Shown piece after piece: positions 14,716 to 23,738 of a stretch of 64,000 nucleotides of DNA. Under the pieces are notes generated by a model. That model searched no databases. It worked only from the letters and a program-made list of their open reading frames with translations, and had not been told where the DNA came from. A program made the translations under genes and the position numbers. Source of the stretch: Neoalteromonas flava (GTDB lineage: Bacteria; Pseudomonadota; Gammaproteobacteria; Enterobacterales; Alteromonadaceae); the NCBI RefSeq assembly GCF_002807685.1, contig NZ_PEAX01000001.1:1-64000 (forward strand). The letters are read 5' to 3'. Every line of letters starts with the position of its first letter. Within the stretch, counting starts at the first letter, position 1.

Positions 14716-17700
14716 TGCGGTTTCTCTGGGTAAAAGTCAGTTGTAACAAACACGGTAAAAGGATGAGGGTAAATATCGTCGAAACGCTCATACCACCGAC
14801 TATTGCTGCTGCCATGCCACGGTAGATATCACTGCCGTCACCGGGGATCAAAAGCAGCGGTAGCATGCCAAATAAACTGGTTAACGTGCTCATAAATATC
14901 GGTCGCAAGCGGATGGTGAGCGCCTGCTCTACCGCGTCCTCAACGCGCAGACCGGCTTTTAAACCGTCGCGTGTCTGAGCCACCAGTAAAATAGCATTAT
15001 TCACCACCAATCCAAGCAAAATAATGAAGCCAATCATGCCAAGTAAATCAAGTGGCTGCGACTTGAACAAATTGAGCACCTGTATCGCCAACACACCACC
15101 AACGCCAGCCAATGGCAGGGCAATGCATACCTGCAATGCTGCCTTCAATGACTTAAACAAGCCAGTCATGATCAACAGTAGCAGCAAAAATGCGAGGACA
15201 AAATTCAGACTCAAGGTCGACATTGCACGGGCTAAATCCTCTGCACTGCCCGTATATTGCACCGAAGCATCGGCGGGTAGCTGCGCCAGTAATTGCGGCT
15301 CAACCCGTTCCTCCAAGGCATCGATGAGAGCTTCCAATGACATATCTTTCGGTGGATTAACGACCAAACTGTAACCGCGTTTGCGCTCCATTCGCACAAT
15401 CGCGCTCGGCGCCAGAACAGTGTCGATTTCTACCAATTCGGATAACGGTAAAACACCACCCAACGGCGTCGTTACAGGCAATTCAGCGAGGGCTTCAGGG
15501 GTCGCAAAACGCTCGGTCTTTAAATAAATATCCAGTCGTTCCTGACCATCGAAGTATTCACCTAACCACAGACCCTGCCCCAACTGAGCAATCACCGCTG
15601 CGAGGTTATCTCGTGTCCAGCCAACTTCTTTAAGGCGGCTATCATTAGGCATAAACCGCAGCTCGGTGGTTTCTGAAAACGGATCGGGCTCTGGGTTCGC
15701 GGTGGCACCTGGGATTGCTTGCATAACTAAGCCCATGCCCATCATAGCCGCGCCTTTTGCGGCCGCTAAGTCGGTACTGGTGATCTCAATGCGCACACTG
15801 TTGCTGTCGCTAAAACCACCAAATAAACTGCGTCGCATGGAAAAGCCAAACATATCCGGGATGCCGCTTATGATGTCTTGTTGGATGGTTTGCTGGAGCA
15901 CATCAAGGTCGGTGCCCTCGGCGCCGTTTAACGCCAACCAACCACCTGAACCACCGGGGAACGACCAGAAAAAATAGTCGCGCACATGCGGCATTTTCTC
16001 ACCACGTAAATGCGGCTCTAAACGCTTGGCGATCAACTGGGCTATTTCCTTATCGGCAGTGGCAACATTGGTCCCGGGTGGAAAAAACAAGAAACTATCG
16101 ACTGTGTCGCGTTTAACCGGTGGTAAATAGTTACTGGTAGGCCACAGCAAGATCATACATGCCAACGGTATAGCGATTAACCCAATGACCCAAGACCAGC
16201 GTTTAGCCGTGGAATTGGTTAATGCCATCAACGTTCGTACCATCCCCTGCCAGTGGTTATGCGCCTTACCCTCGGCCAAGTCGTCACTGCGCAAGAAGTA
16301 CTTTGCTCCAGTGGGCAACAAGGTAATGGCGACAATCAAAGAAACGGAAATTCCAATAGCGATGGTTAATGCCAAATCGGCAAACATCTGGCCTTCGGCA
16401 TCTTCCAAAAACATAATCGGAATGAAAATCGCAACGGTGGTAGCCGTAGAGGCTAACAGTGCCCCCCACACTTGCGTTGGGCCTTCTGAAGCCGCAACAT
16501 CCACGCTCGCGCCTTTTTCACGCAATCGGACAATATTCTCAAGCACTACGATGGCAGCGTCGAGCACCATACCTGTGGCGAAAGCCAGCCCAGCCAAGGA
16601 AATGACATTTAACGAACGCCCAGCAAAGTTTAAGACCACAAAGGTGGCTAATAAGGAAACAGGAATTGCTGTAGCAATTAGCAGCGTGGCGCGCCACTGG
16701 CGCAAAAACAGCCACAAGACAAAGACCGCAAACAGCATGCCGACGATCAAGTTACTGGTCAGCAAACCCATGGAGCGTTTGATGTATAAGCCAGGGTCGA
16801 AGGAAAACTGTGCATACATATTACGCTCGGCGAACACAGTGTTATTGAGTTCCTCCATCTTGCTTTTAACGCCATCTAAGGCCTCAAGCACGTTAGCATC
16901 ATTGGTTTTCGACACTGCTAGGCGAAATGCCGGGTTTGCGTTTTGATAAATAAAGCCACCCGCGCGACCTGGCCCGACTTCAACCCGTGCAATATCTCCA
17001 AGTTTTATCTCAACCCCATCACGCTCTTCAAGGATCAAATTGGCTAATTCATCGATGTCGTAACGCCCTTCAAAACGTACGGTATATTGCTTGCGACCTA
17101 TATCTACAAAGCCGCTGGACATATCTTGTGAACGCCCTACCAATGCCGGGATTTGCGAAATATCAATGCCCAGATCAGCGGCTCGATAAATATCAAAAAC
17201 GATTTGTAATTGCTCACCATCGCCCCAGCTGCCATCATCAAACTCGATACGCGAAACCCCATACAAGGCTTGGAGTTCGGGTAAGACAAAGTCACGAATA
17301 AAGTTACTATTGGCCTGCTTTTGTTCGCGTGAAATACCTTCTTCGTTCTGAATAAAGTAATCAATCAAGGTGTCATTGGCATCGCCCCATTCCCCCATCA
17401 TGATCTGTGGCTTTTGTGCATTGGCCGGCAATGGGCGTAAGCGATTGAGCCGACTGATCACATCAATAAGAGCGCGAGTCATATCGGTTTCGAGAGCAAA
17501 CTCTAACTGCATAAAGCCGAAGTCAGACATACTCCAAGCGACCATGTCGGTCATGCCAGGGGTGCCCACCAGCACCTCTTCAATGGGAACGGTAAGTTCA
17601 GACTCGATCTCGGCCGGCGATGCGCCAGGCCAGGAACTGATTACAGTAACTATTGGCTTTTCAATATTCGGCAATAACTGCGCAGGAATTTTGAATAACG

Positions 17701-17782
17701 AGATTACGCCCAAAGCAATTACCATGAACGTGATTATTACCACCGCAACGGGGTTATGTAGGCTACTGTTAGTGAGTTTCAC
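14699..17782 (-). CDS. RND efflux permease, system I, with altered proton-relay residues
   Basis: 1027 aa, HAE1-like RND transporter of the inner membrane with the usual 12 membrane helices and two large periplasmic loops. It begins NPVAVVIITFMVIALGVISLFKIPAQLLPNIEKPIVTV, the family opening. Helix 4 reads GMVLDAAIVVLEN (residues 404-416): only the first Asp (D408) of the usual DD pair is kept and the second is Ala. In helix 10 the motif is GLVVNNAILLV where AcrB-type pumps have a lysine (AKNAIL). The proton pathway must therefore differ from classical pumps. The substrate is unknown. The gene is first in a two-gene minus-strand operon with its adaptor. Confidence 0.92.
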   Translation of the reverse strand: MKLTNSSLHNPVAVVIITFMVIALGVISLFKIPAQLLPNIEKPIVTVISSWPGASPAEIESELTVPIEEVLVGTPGMTDMVAWSMSDFGFMQLEFALETDMTRALIDVISRLNRLRPLPANAQKPQIMMGEWGDANDTLIDYFIQNEEGISREQKQANSNFIRDFVLPELQALYGVSRIEFDDGSWGDGEQLQIVFDIYRAADLGIDISQIPALVGRSQDMSSGFVDIGRKQYTVRFEGRYDIDELANLILEERDGVEIKLGDIARVEVGPGRAGGFIYQNANPAFRLAVSKTNDANVLEALDGVKSKMEELNNTVFAERNMYAQFSFDPGLYIKRSMGLLTSNLIVGMLFAVFVLWLFLRQWRATLLIATAIPVSLLATFVVLNFAGRSLNVISLAGLAFATGMVLDAAIVVLENIVRLREKGASVDVAASEGPTQVWGALLASTATTVAIFIPIMFLEDAEGQMFADLALTIAIGISVSLIVAITLLPTGAKYFLRSDDLAEGKAHNHWQGMVRTLMALTNSTAKRWSWVIGLIAIPLACMILLWPTSNYLPPVKRDTVDSFLFFPPGTNVATADKEIAQLIAKRLEPHLRGEKMPHVRDYFFWSFPGGSGGWLALNGAEGTDLDVLQQTIQQDIISGIPDMFGFSMRRSLFGGFSDSNSVRIEITSTDLAAAKGAAMMGMGLVMQAIPGATANPEPDPFSETTELRFMPNDSRLKEVGWTRDNLAAVIAQLGQGLWLGEYFDGQERLDIYLKTERFATPEALAELPVTTPLGGVLPLSELVEIDTVLAPSAIVRMERKRGYSLVVNPPKDMSLEALIDALEERVEPQLLAQLPADASVQYTGSAEDLARAMSTLSLNFVLAFLLLLLIMTGLFKSLKAALQVCIALPLAGVGGVLAIQVLNLFKSQPLDLLGMIGFIILLGLVVNNAILLVAQTRDGLKAGLRVEDAVEQALTIRLRPIFMSTLTSLFGMLPLLLIPGDGSDIYRGMAAAIVGGMSVSTIFTLILLPCLLQLTFTQRNRNATTV

Positions 17783-17803
17783 GTTGACCCTTAAGGAATC
17801 AAA

Positions 17804-18241
17804 TTATTCCGTTTCAAAGCCACCCATGTGCGCAGCGTGAGCCACATGAAATGCGCCTTCTTGAAATTGCTTCAAGCCGGTTTCTTTAAAGCTTACTGCG
17901 ACTGGGTGACGCTTTAATGAAGCCTTTAATTGCTGTCCGCCAAGAGTCTCTACGTCAAGCGAATCAATCAATTGAATTGCAGCTTCCATTTTGAAGCCTA
18001 AAGCACCGCCAGAAAACTTACCGGTTAGCGGGCGTTCACGGATCACCACGCGAGTAACTTTATAGTCACCCATTAGCTGTTTAAAACTGGACTGAAAATA
18101 ACGAATATCAGTGGTGCGATTACGCTTGCTTAACGCTAACTTACGGACCCGACAATCGGGCATAAAAAACACCCCGTCCCGGTATTCAAGTAAACAAATT
18201 ACGGCTTCAGTGCCTTGGATATCAACGCCACAAATGAGCAT
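17804..18241 (-). CDS. DUF3010 family protein
   Basis: 145 aa from ATG 18241 (GAGAGA upstream); the open frame continues 43 codons further without support. The sequence matches DUF3010 throughout: MLICGVDIQGTEAVICLLEYRDGVF, PDCRVRKLALSK, VIRERPLTGKFSGGALGFKMEAAIQLID, then KETGLKQFQEGAFHVAHAA. The family is thought to have an RNase H-like fold, judging by the initial GVDIQG strand and acidic residues, but its function is unknown. It sits just upstream of the RND operon on the same strand (21 bases), so the three genes could share a transcript. Confidence 0.9.
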   Translation of the reverse strand: MLICGVDIQGTEAVICLLEYRDGVFFMPDCRVRKLALSKRNRTTDIRYFQSSFKQLMGDYKVTRVVIRERPLTGKFSGGALGFKMEAAIQLIDSLDVETLGGQQLKASLKRHPVAVSFKETGLKQFQEGAFHVAHAAHMGGFETE

Positions 18242-18502
18242 AAACAAATCTCTCAGATTAATTCCGACCATTGTCGCTGATTTACTCGATGATTTATACC
18301 CGCCGGTAGATATTTCACTCGTCAAAATTAGCCAATAGGTCACAAAGCAGCAAGAGTAAATGTGTAACAAAGATTGATTAATAGCGCTCTAGCATCAGCT
18401 TCGACGGTAATCGTTGAATTGTGGACTATGCGATTAGATTAAAACCTGCTTAGAGATTGAGCAGCCGCAGCGTCAAAGCTGCTATCTGTTAAAACAGGTG
18501 TT

Positions 18503-19003
18503 TCAGTAGGTTTGATTGATAAAACCAACCTCAAGAACGGGAGATGCATCGATATCTTCAGCATTCATCATCGATGCTATTCGCTGCATGTTAGCGATCA
18601 TCATGCTTTGCTCCCACGGCTCTAACTGATCAAATCGTTGAATAAAGTGGGCTTGCAAGGGTCTGGGAGAATCTTGCATGGCTTGCTTGCCCCGCTCAGA
18701 TAAATGCAACAGCACTTTACGTTTATCCTGTTCGGAGCGCTCCCGCACAACGTATTGATTAGCTTCCAAGCGGTCGAGAATACTAGTGACAGTGGCAGAG
18801 CTTAAATTTATCGCGTTAGCAATATCTTTAGCCAGCACCCCGTCTTGGTTATCGATCTCATGCAACACCAATAATTGCGGGCTGGTTAGACCGGTCTCTT
18901 TTTTGAGCTTCTTAGAATACAAATCGATTGCGCGTGTAACTTTGCGCAGCGCGATCAGTAATTCGTCGTAACGTTGTTCTCTCATTGCGTTTGTTCTAAT
19001 CAT
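18503..19003 (-). CDS. MarR family transcriptional regulator
   Basis: 166 aa from ATG 19003; TTG 19015 and ATG 18985 are also in frame and no ribosome site is decisive. The winged-helix core is clear: LTSPQLLVLHEIDNQDGVLAKDIANAINLSSATVTSILDRLEANQYVVRERSEQDKRKVLLHLSERGKQAM, including the wing arginines and the DxRxxxLxLTxxG-like motif (here DKRKVLLHLSERG). Its divergent position next to putP-proB-proA suggests that it regulates proline import and synthesis; MarR-like EctR proteins controlling ectoine genes are a known parallel for osmolyte control. The ligand is unknown. Confidence 0.9.
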   Translation of the reverse strand: MIRTNAMREQRYDELLIALRKVTRAIDLYSKKLKKETGLTSPQLLVLHEIDNQDGVLAKDIANAINLSSATVTSILDRLEANQYVVRERSEQDKRKVLLHLSERGKQAMQDSPRPLQAHFIQRFDQLEPWEQSMMIANMQRIASMMNAEDIDASPVLEVGFINQTY

Positions 19004-19219
19004 TCCTTGTAACAAGGTTTAGCCAATATTTTGCCTATTCAAACCGATGCGTCGATGAAGACAAAAACATACAAAACTAGGTTAAAAAGGTAACACAAAC
19101 CTACCTTTAACTTCTACACTAAGCAATAAATAAAATACAAATAGCACAGAAAACCTTTATTTTTGCAGTTATAAAGCTATCTAGGTTGATTTTCGCTTAA
19201 TAATAAAGCATCATATTAA

Positions 19220-19233
19220 TTAGCACACTAATT
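19220..19233. promoter_or_regulatory. Palindromic operator-like motif upstream of putP
   Basis: TTAGCACACTAATT within the inverted repeat TAATTAG-CACA-CTAATTA (19217-19234). It ends 33 bases before the putP start codon and lies in the region shared with the divergent MarR gene, so it is a natural operator candidate for that regulator. Confidence 0.6.
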
Positions 19234-19266
19234 ATTATTATTGAAACTATTTAGAGAGGTCTTTAA

Positions 19267-20772
19267 ATGGAGTTTTCGCAATGGATTTCCATTAGCATTT
19301 ACTTCCTCGCCATGCTTGGCATCGGGGTATTCGCATACCGCACGTCAACCGATGATGTTTCGGGATACCTGCTTGGCGGTCGTAAGGTAAGTCCACATGT
19401 AACTGCATTGTCTGCAGGTGCATCAGATATGAGTGGATGGATGCTGATGGGATTACCCGGCGCGATGTTTTTAGTCGGCTTTGAAACAGTCTACATTGCG
19501 CTGGGTCTATTGCTAGGAGCATTAGCCAACTACTTTCTGGTAGCGCCGAAGTTGCGCGTGTATACGGAAGTGGCCGGTGACTCGCTAACCTTACCTGAAT
19601 TTTTTGCCAATCGTTTTGGTGGCGACAAGCAAGCCGTCCGGATCGTGTCTGCAATTATTATTGTAATGTTCTTCACTTTGTACACCAGCGCTGGTCTGGT
19701 CGCAGGCGGAAAGCTGTTTGAGTCGGCCTTCGACGTTGATTACCACATAGGTCTGTTTGTAACTCTGGGCGTAGTTGTCGGATACACCCTGCTGGGTGGT
19801 TTTCTGGCGGTTAGCATGACGGACTTTGTGCAAGGTTGCATTATGTTCATCGCTTTGGTTTTGGTGCCTGTGGTGGCTTTCCAATCGTTTGACAGTGTTA
19901 CTGAAATGAACAGCTTTGCTACTCAGTCGATTCCGCCGCTGAGCGAAGGACTCACTCAGTTGTCATTGCTCGGTCTACTTAGCGCCCTCGCTTGGGGCCT
20001 GGGTTACTTTGGGCAACCGCACATTATCGTGCGCTTCATGGCAATCCGCTCAATCAAAGATATTGCCACAGCACGTAATATCGGTATGAGCTGGATGCTG
20101 GTTACGATTATTGGCGCGCTAGGCACTGGTCTGGTCGGGATCGCATATGCAAACAAGTTCGATTTGACGGTCGCTGATGCAGAAACAATCTTTATCATTT
20201 TTTCAGAGATTTTGTTTCACCCATTGATCAGTGGCTTTTTGTTAGCTGCGATTTTAGCGGCGATTATGAGCACGATTTCATCCCAGCTGTTGGTGTCTGC
20301 CAGTTCGTTGACTGAGGATTTGTATCGCGTATTTAGTCAAAAAGAAGAGATCAAGCAAGATGATAATCGCGCGGTGATGATCGGTCGGTTTGGTGTCGTC
20401 GGAGTAGCGCTTGTTGCTGCCCTGTTGGCTTTTGACCGTTCCAATACGATCCTGGGCATCGTAAGTAACGCTTGGGCTGGCTTTGGTGCTGCTTTTGGCC
20501 CACTCGTGCTGTGTTGCTTATACAAAGCAAATTTAACGCACAAAGCCGCGATTGCAGGCATTGTCTCAGGTGCAGCTACGGTACTGTTTTGGATCTATGT
20601 GCCGGTCCTGGCAGACGGGGCAACACTGAGTTCGGTGGTGTATGAAATTATACCCGGCTTTATCATCAGCTTTATCACCATTATTGGCGTCGCTGCGCTT
20701 GACTCGTCACCGTCGCAGCAAGTTCAAGATGAATTTGAAAAGACGCAACAACTTGTGACCCAACATTCATAA
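19267..20772 (+). CDS. putP: Sodium/proline symporter
   Basis: 501 aa, solute:sodium symporter family of the inner membrane, importing proline with Na+. The N-terminal half carries the PutP hallmarks: YRTSTDDVSGYLLGGRKVSPHVTALSAGASDMSGWMLMGLPGA (about residues 25-67), LNYFLVAPKLRVYTE-like helix 3 (ALANYFLVAPKLRVYTE), GWGLGYFGQPHIIVRFMA-like segment (ALAWGLGYFGQPHIIVRFMAI) and AAIMSTISSQLLVSASSLTEDLYR. Length is normal. ATG 19267 follows AGAGAGG. proB starts 12 bases after its stop, so putP, proB and proA form one operon that joins proline uptake with synthesis, as expected for osmotic adaptation. Confidence 0.95.
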   Translation: MEFSQWISISIYFLAMLGIGVFAYRTSTDDVSGYLLGGRKVSPHVTALSAGASDMSGWMLMGLPGAMFLVGFETVYIALGLLLGALANYFLVAPKLRVYTEVAGDSLTLPEFFANRFGGDKQAVRIVSAIIIVMFFTLYTSAGLVAGGKLFESAFDVDYHIGLFVTLGVVVGYTLLGGFLAVSMTDFVQGCIMFIALVLVPVVAFQSFDSVTEMNSFATQSIPPLSEGLTQLSLLGLLSALAWGLGYFGQPHIIVRFMAIRSIKDIATARNIGMSWMLVTIIGALGTGLVGIAYANKFDLTVADAETIFIIFSEILFHPLISGFLLAAILAAIMSTISSQLLVSASSLTEDLYRVFSQKEEIKQDDNRAVMIGRFGVVGVALVAALLAFDRSNTILGIVSNAWAGFGAAFGPLVLCCLYKANLTHKAAIAGIVSGAATVLFWIYVPVLADGATLSSVVYEIIPGFIISFITIIGVAALDSSPSQQVQDEFEKTQQLVTQHS

Positions 20773-20784
20773 ATAGAGGTTCGT

Positions 20785-21885
20785 GTGGATAACACTAATT
20801 GGAAACGCATTGTCATTAAGTGCGGGAGTGCATTAATTGCACCGAAACAAAATGGCTGTAGTAGTCATTATTTACTCAGCATCGCACATTTCATATTGCG
20901 CTGTCGTGAGCGCGGGATCGATGTGGTGTTGGTATCTTCAGGCTCAGTCGCGGCGGGTCGTCATTTGTTTGATGATCAAGAGAAGTCGATTTCGACAAAA
21001 AAGGCCATGGCTGCAGCCGGTCAAACCGAAATGATGGCAACGTGGGACAAGCTGTTCGATTTTGCCACTGCACAAATCTTACTGACTCATGCGGATCTGC
21101 GTGACAGAGAGCGCTATGTCAGTATTCGCAATACCATCGATCGGTTGGTTGAAAATGGCATTTTGCCGATTGTGAACGAAAACGACACCATCACCACTGA
21201 CAAATTAAAAGTGGGTGATAACGATAATTTATCAGCGATGGTTGCGGCAGCGTTTGATGCTGACGCTCTTATCATTTGCTCAGATGTGGACGGTTTGTAT
21301 GACAAAAATCCGCATAAATACGATGACGCGAAGCTGTTGTCGTGGGTGAATAAAATTGATGAGAGTACCTACGAAATGGCTGGTGACGCGGTCAGTGCAG
21401 TAGGTACTGGTGGCATGAAAACTAAAATTCAGGCCGCAGAAAAAGCCACGTCACATGGGATTGATACGTTTATCGTGAATGGTTTTACCGAAATGTCGTT
21501 TAACCAGTTATTAGCTGGCAAAAATCCAGGAACGCATTTTCAGCCACTGGCTAAACCATTGAGTGACCACCAGCATTGGATGACACATACCTCCAATGCC
21601 CAAGGTGAACTGGTTGTCGATAAATCCTTTGATGCACCGCCAGAAGAAACCAGTGAGCACCTCACTGGGGCAACACTGAAAGAGGTGAAAGGCCAATTTA
21701 ACGTGGGTGATACGGTACTCGTGCGTAAAGAAGATGGCACCAAGATTGCCAAAGCACGTTCGAACTACAGTAGCTGCTTACTCAATTTTATCGCTGAACA
21801 GGATAACCCTGAGTACGCCGATGAGTTTCAGAAAAACACCGGCCCTATTTTATCTGAGAAAAATATCGCAATTTTGGAGAAGTAA
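20785..21885 (+). CDS. proB: Glutamate 5-kinase
   Basis: Phosphorylates glutamate to gamma-glutamyl phosphate, the first step of proline synthesis. It has 366 aa, with an amino-acid kinase domain (IVIKCGSALIAP near the start, LVSSGSVAAGRHLF, AAAGQTEMMATWDKLF, NENDTITTDKLKVGDNDNLSAMVA, SDVDGLYDKNP, GTGGMKTKIQAAEKATSHGI) and a C-terminal PUA-like domain from about residue 275. The start is GTG 20785, preceded by AGAGGT. Its stop TAA overlaps the ATG of proA by one base. ProB is normally feedback-inhibited by proline; whether this one is relaxed cannot be read from the sequence. Confidence 0.96.
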   Translation: MDNTNWKRIVIKCGSALIAPKQNGCSSHYLLSIAHFILRCRERGIDVVLVSSGSVAAGRHLFDDQEKSISTKKAMAAAGQTEMMATWDKLFDFATAQILLTHADLRDRERYVSIRNTIDRLVENGILPIVNENDTITTDKLKVGDNDNLSAMVAAAFDADALIICSDVDGLYDKNPHKYDDAKLLSWVNKIDESTYEMAGDAVSAVGTGGMKTKIQAAEKATSHGIDTFIVNGFTEMSFNQLLAGKNPGTHFQPLAKPLSDHQHWMTHTSNAQGELVVDKSFDAPPEETSEHLTGATLKEVKGQFNVGDTVLVRKEDGTKIAKARSNYSSCLLNFIAEQDNPEYADEFQKNTGPILSEKNIAILEK

Positions 21886-23132
21886 TGAGTTTAATTAATA
21901 CTATCGCAACGGCCGCAGCCACTGCTGCACGTCAATTAGCTGTACTATCAGAGGACAAAAAGAATCAAGTACTTAGCGACATGGCAGCTGCGTTGCGCGA
22001 AAATCAAGTGGCTATTTTAACGGCCAATGAGAAAGACTTAACTGAAGCGCGCAAAAACAACTTGGCATTAGCAATGATTGACCGTTTAACCTTGAACCCA
22101 CAGCGGATTGAGGATATGGCGGAAGGGATTGAAACCATTATTAGCCTTGATGATCCTGTGGGTGAAGTTCGCGACTTAGGTGAACGTCCAAATGGCATCC
22201 AAATCAGTAAGATGCGAGTACCGCTTGGCGTGGTTTGTATGATCTACGAAGCACGTCCTAACGTGACCGCTGATGCAGGCGCCTTGTGCTTTAAATCAGG
22301 TAACGCCGTTATCTTACGGGGCGGTAAAGAAGCGCTTAACAGCAGCTTGGCCATCGCCGAAATTCTGCAGTCAGTGCTAAACCAGCATGACCTTCCAGAA
22401 GCCTTGGTCTCTGTAGTTCCTGATCCTGATCGAGCGCACATGATGGAATTGATGGAGCAACGCGACTTGATCGACGTGATCATTCCGCGCGGTGGTGAGG
22501 GCCTGATCAACTTTGTGACAGACAATAGTAAGGTCCCAGTTATTCAGCACTTTAAAGGCGTGTGTCATCTGTATATCGATAAAGATGCTGATGTGGAAAA
22601 AGCACTGAATATTTTAGAAAATGGTAAAACTCAGCGCACCGGTGTGTGTAATGCGCTGGAAGGCTTATTAGTCCACAAAGACATTGCGGATAAAGTGATG
22701 CCGAAAGTCGCCGAGCTGTTCGCTGATCATGGCGTGCGGGCTAATGGCTGTCAGCAAACTGCCAGCTACATACCGCAGGCCAATGTGATCGGCGAAAGCG
22801 AATTTGGCGAAGAATATTTAGATCTCGAAATCGCTATTCGGATTGTGGACACGACCGATATGGCATTGGATCACATTGCACGTTTCGGTAGTAATCACAC
22901 CGAAGTCATATGCACCGAGAATGAACTTACTGCCAAGCGTTTCCAACGCACCGTAGATGCGTCGGTTGTTATGGTCAATGCATCGTCGCGCTTTTCTGAC
23001 GGCAGTCAGCTTGGCCTCGGCGCAGAAATTGGTATTGCTACAACAAAACTGCATGCCTATGGTCCCATGGGGCTGGAGTCACTGACCACTGAGAAATACT
23101 TGGTAAACGGTGATGGTCAAATTCGCGCCTAG
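21885..23132 (+). CDS. proA: Gamma-glutamyl phosphate reductase
   Basis: Reduces gamma-glutamyl phosphate to glutamate semialdehyde with NADPH, the second step of proline synthesis; it works with ProB. It has 415 aa, the usual length. Signatures: PLGVVCMIYEARPNVTADAGALCFKSGNAVILRGGKEA (about 113-150), IIPRGGEGLINFV, catalytic Cys255 in KTQRTGVCNALEGLLVH, and the C-terminal RFSDGSQLGLGAEIGIATTKLHAYGPMGLESLTTEKY. The ATG shares its first base with the proB stop, so translation is coupled. Confidence 0.97.
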   Translation: MSLINTIATAAATAARQLAVLSEDKKNQVLSDMAAALRENQVAILTANEKDLTEARKNNLALAMIDRLTLNPQRIEDMAEGIETIISLDDPVGEVRDLGERPNGIQISKMRVPLGVVCMIYEARPNVTADAGALCFKSGNAVILRGGKEALNSSLAIAEILQSVLNQHDLPEALVSVVPDPDRAHMMELMEQRDLIDVIIPRGGEGLINFVTDNSKVPVIQHFKGVCHLYIDKDADVEKALNILENGKTQRTGVCNALEGLLVHKDIADKVMPKVAELFADHGVRANGCQQTASYIPQANVIGESEFGEEYLDLEIAIRIVDTTDMALDHIARFGSNHTEVICTENELTAKRFQRTVDASVVMVNASSRFSDGSQLGLGAEIGIATTKLHAYGPMGLESLTTEKYLVNGDGQIRA

Positions 23133-23141
23133 CCTCCGAGT

Positions 23142-23175
23142 CCGCTATCATGGGGTAAACACTCAATGATAGCGG
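23142..23175 (+). promoter_or_regulatory. Hairpin between proA and the hydrolase gene, covering its ribosome site
   Basis: Perfect 10-bp stem CCGCTATCAT / ATGATAGCGG with a 14-base loop. It begins 10 bases after the proA stop and ends 3 bases before the next start codon. No T run follows. It may terminate or process the proline operon transcript, or limit translation of the downstream gene. Confidence 0.55.
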
Positions 23176-23178
23176 CCA

Positions 23179-23733
23179 ATGCATTTATTTAACGTCGATC
23201 ATGCCCAGCTGTTGCTGGTAGATGTACAAGCCAAATTATTTCCGCATATCGACGCGAATGCCCAGATAGCGCTGCGCGCCAAGCAATTACTGACTGGCGC
23301 GCAAGCACTCAATATTCCTATTACGATTGTAGAACAGTACCCTCAAGGTCTGGGCCCTACCCTACCTGAACTGCTACAAATATGCCCAACAGCGCCAACA
23401 TTCATTAAACAAACATTTTCTGCGCTTAAAACACCCGACATTTCGCAGCATCTCGATAAACAAAATCGCCAGCAGTTAATTATTCTCGGTACAGAGTCGC
23501 ATGTTTGCGTATTACAGACGGCCCTTGATGCAAAACGCTCAGGTTATGACGTCATACTGGCGTGGGATGCATGCGGTTCACGCTACGATGAGGATAAAAG
23601 ACTGGCTGAAGCACGATTGCGTGATGCTGAATGCCAGCTGGTGAGTGCTGAAATGCTATTGTTTGAATGGTTGGAGAGTCGAGAACATGCACAATTCTCT
23701 GCAATCATCGCACAGTTGCGCCAAGCTCAGTAA
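23179..23733 (+). CDS. Isochorismatase-family cysteine hydrolase
   Basis: 184 aa, cytosolic alpha/beta hydrolase of the isochorismatase/nicotinamidase-like superfamily. The catalytic triad is visible: D15 (LLVDVQ), K77 (TFIKQTFSAL) and C110 (LGTESHVCVLQTALDA). The family hydrolyses amides such as nicotinamide, carbamoyl groups or peroxyureidoacrylate; this branch (YcaC-like/hydrolase of unknown substrate) cannot be assigned further. The ATG lies directly after a hairpin and has no clear Shine-Dalgarno. The DnaJ-related gene starts 5 bases after the stop. Confidence 0.9.
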   Translation: MHLFNVDHAQLLLVDVQAKLFPHIDANAQIALRAKQLLTGAQALNIPITIVEQYPQGLGPTLPELLQICPTAPTFIKQTFSALKTPDISQHLDKQNRQQLIILGTESHVCVLQTALDAKRSGYDVILAWDACGSRYDEDKRLAEARLRDAECQLVSAEMLLFEWLESREHAQFSAIIAQLRQAQ

Positions 23734-23738
23734 ACAAA

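Noticed and set aside
16185-16946. Plus-strand frame of 253 aa
   Set aside because: Antisense shadow of the RND permease; low-complexity Ala/Thr/Lys composition and no domain.
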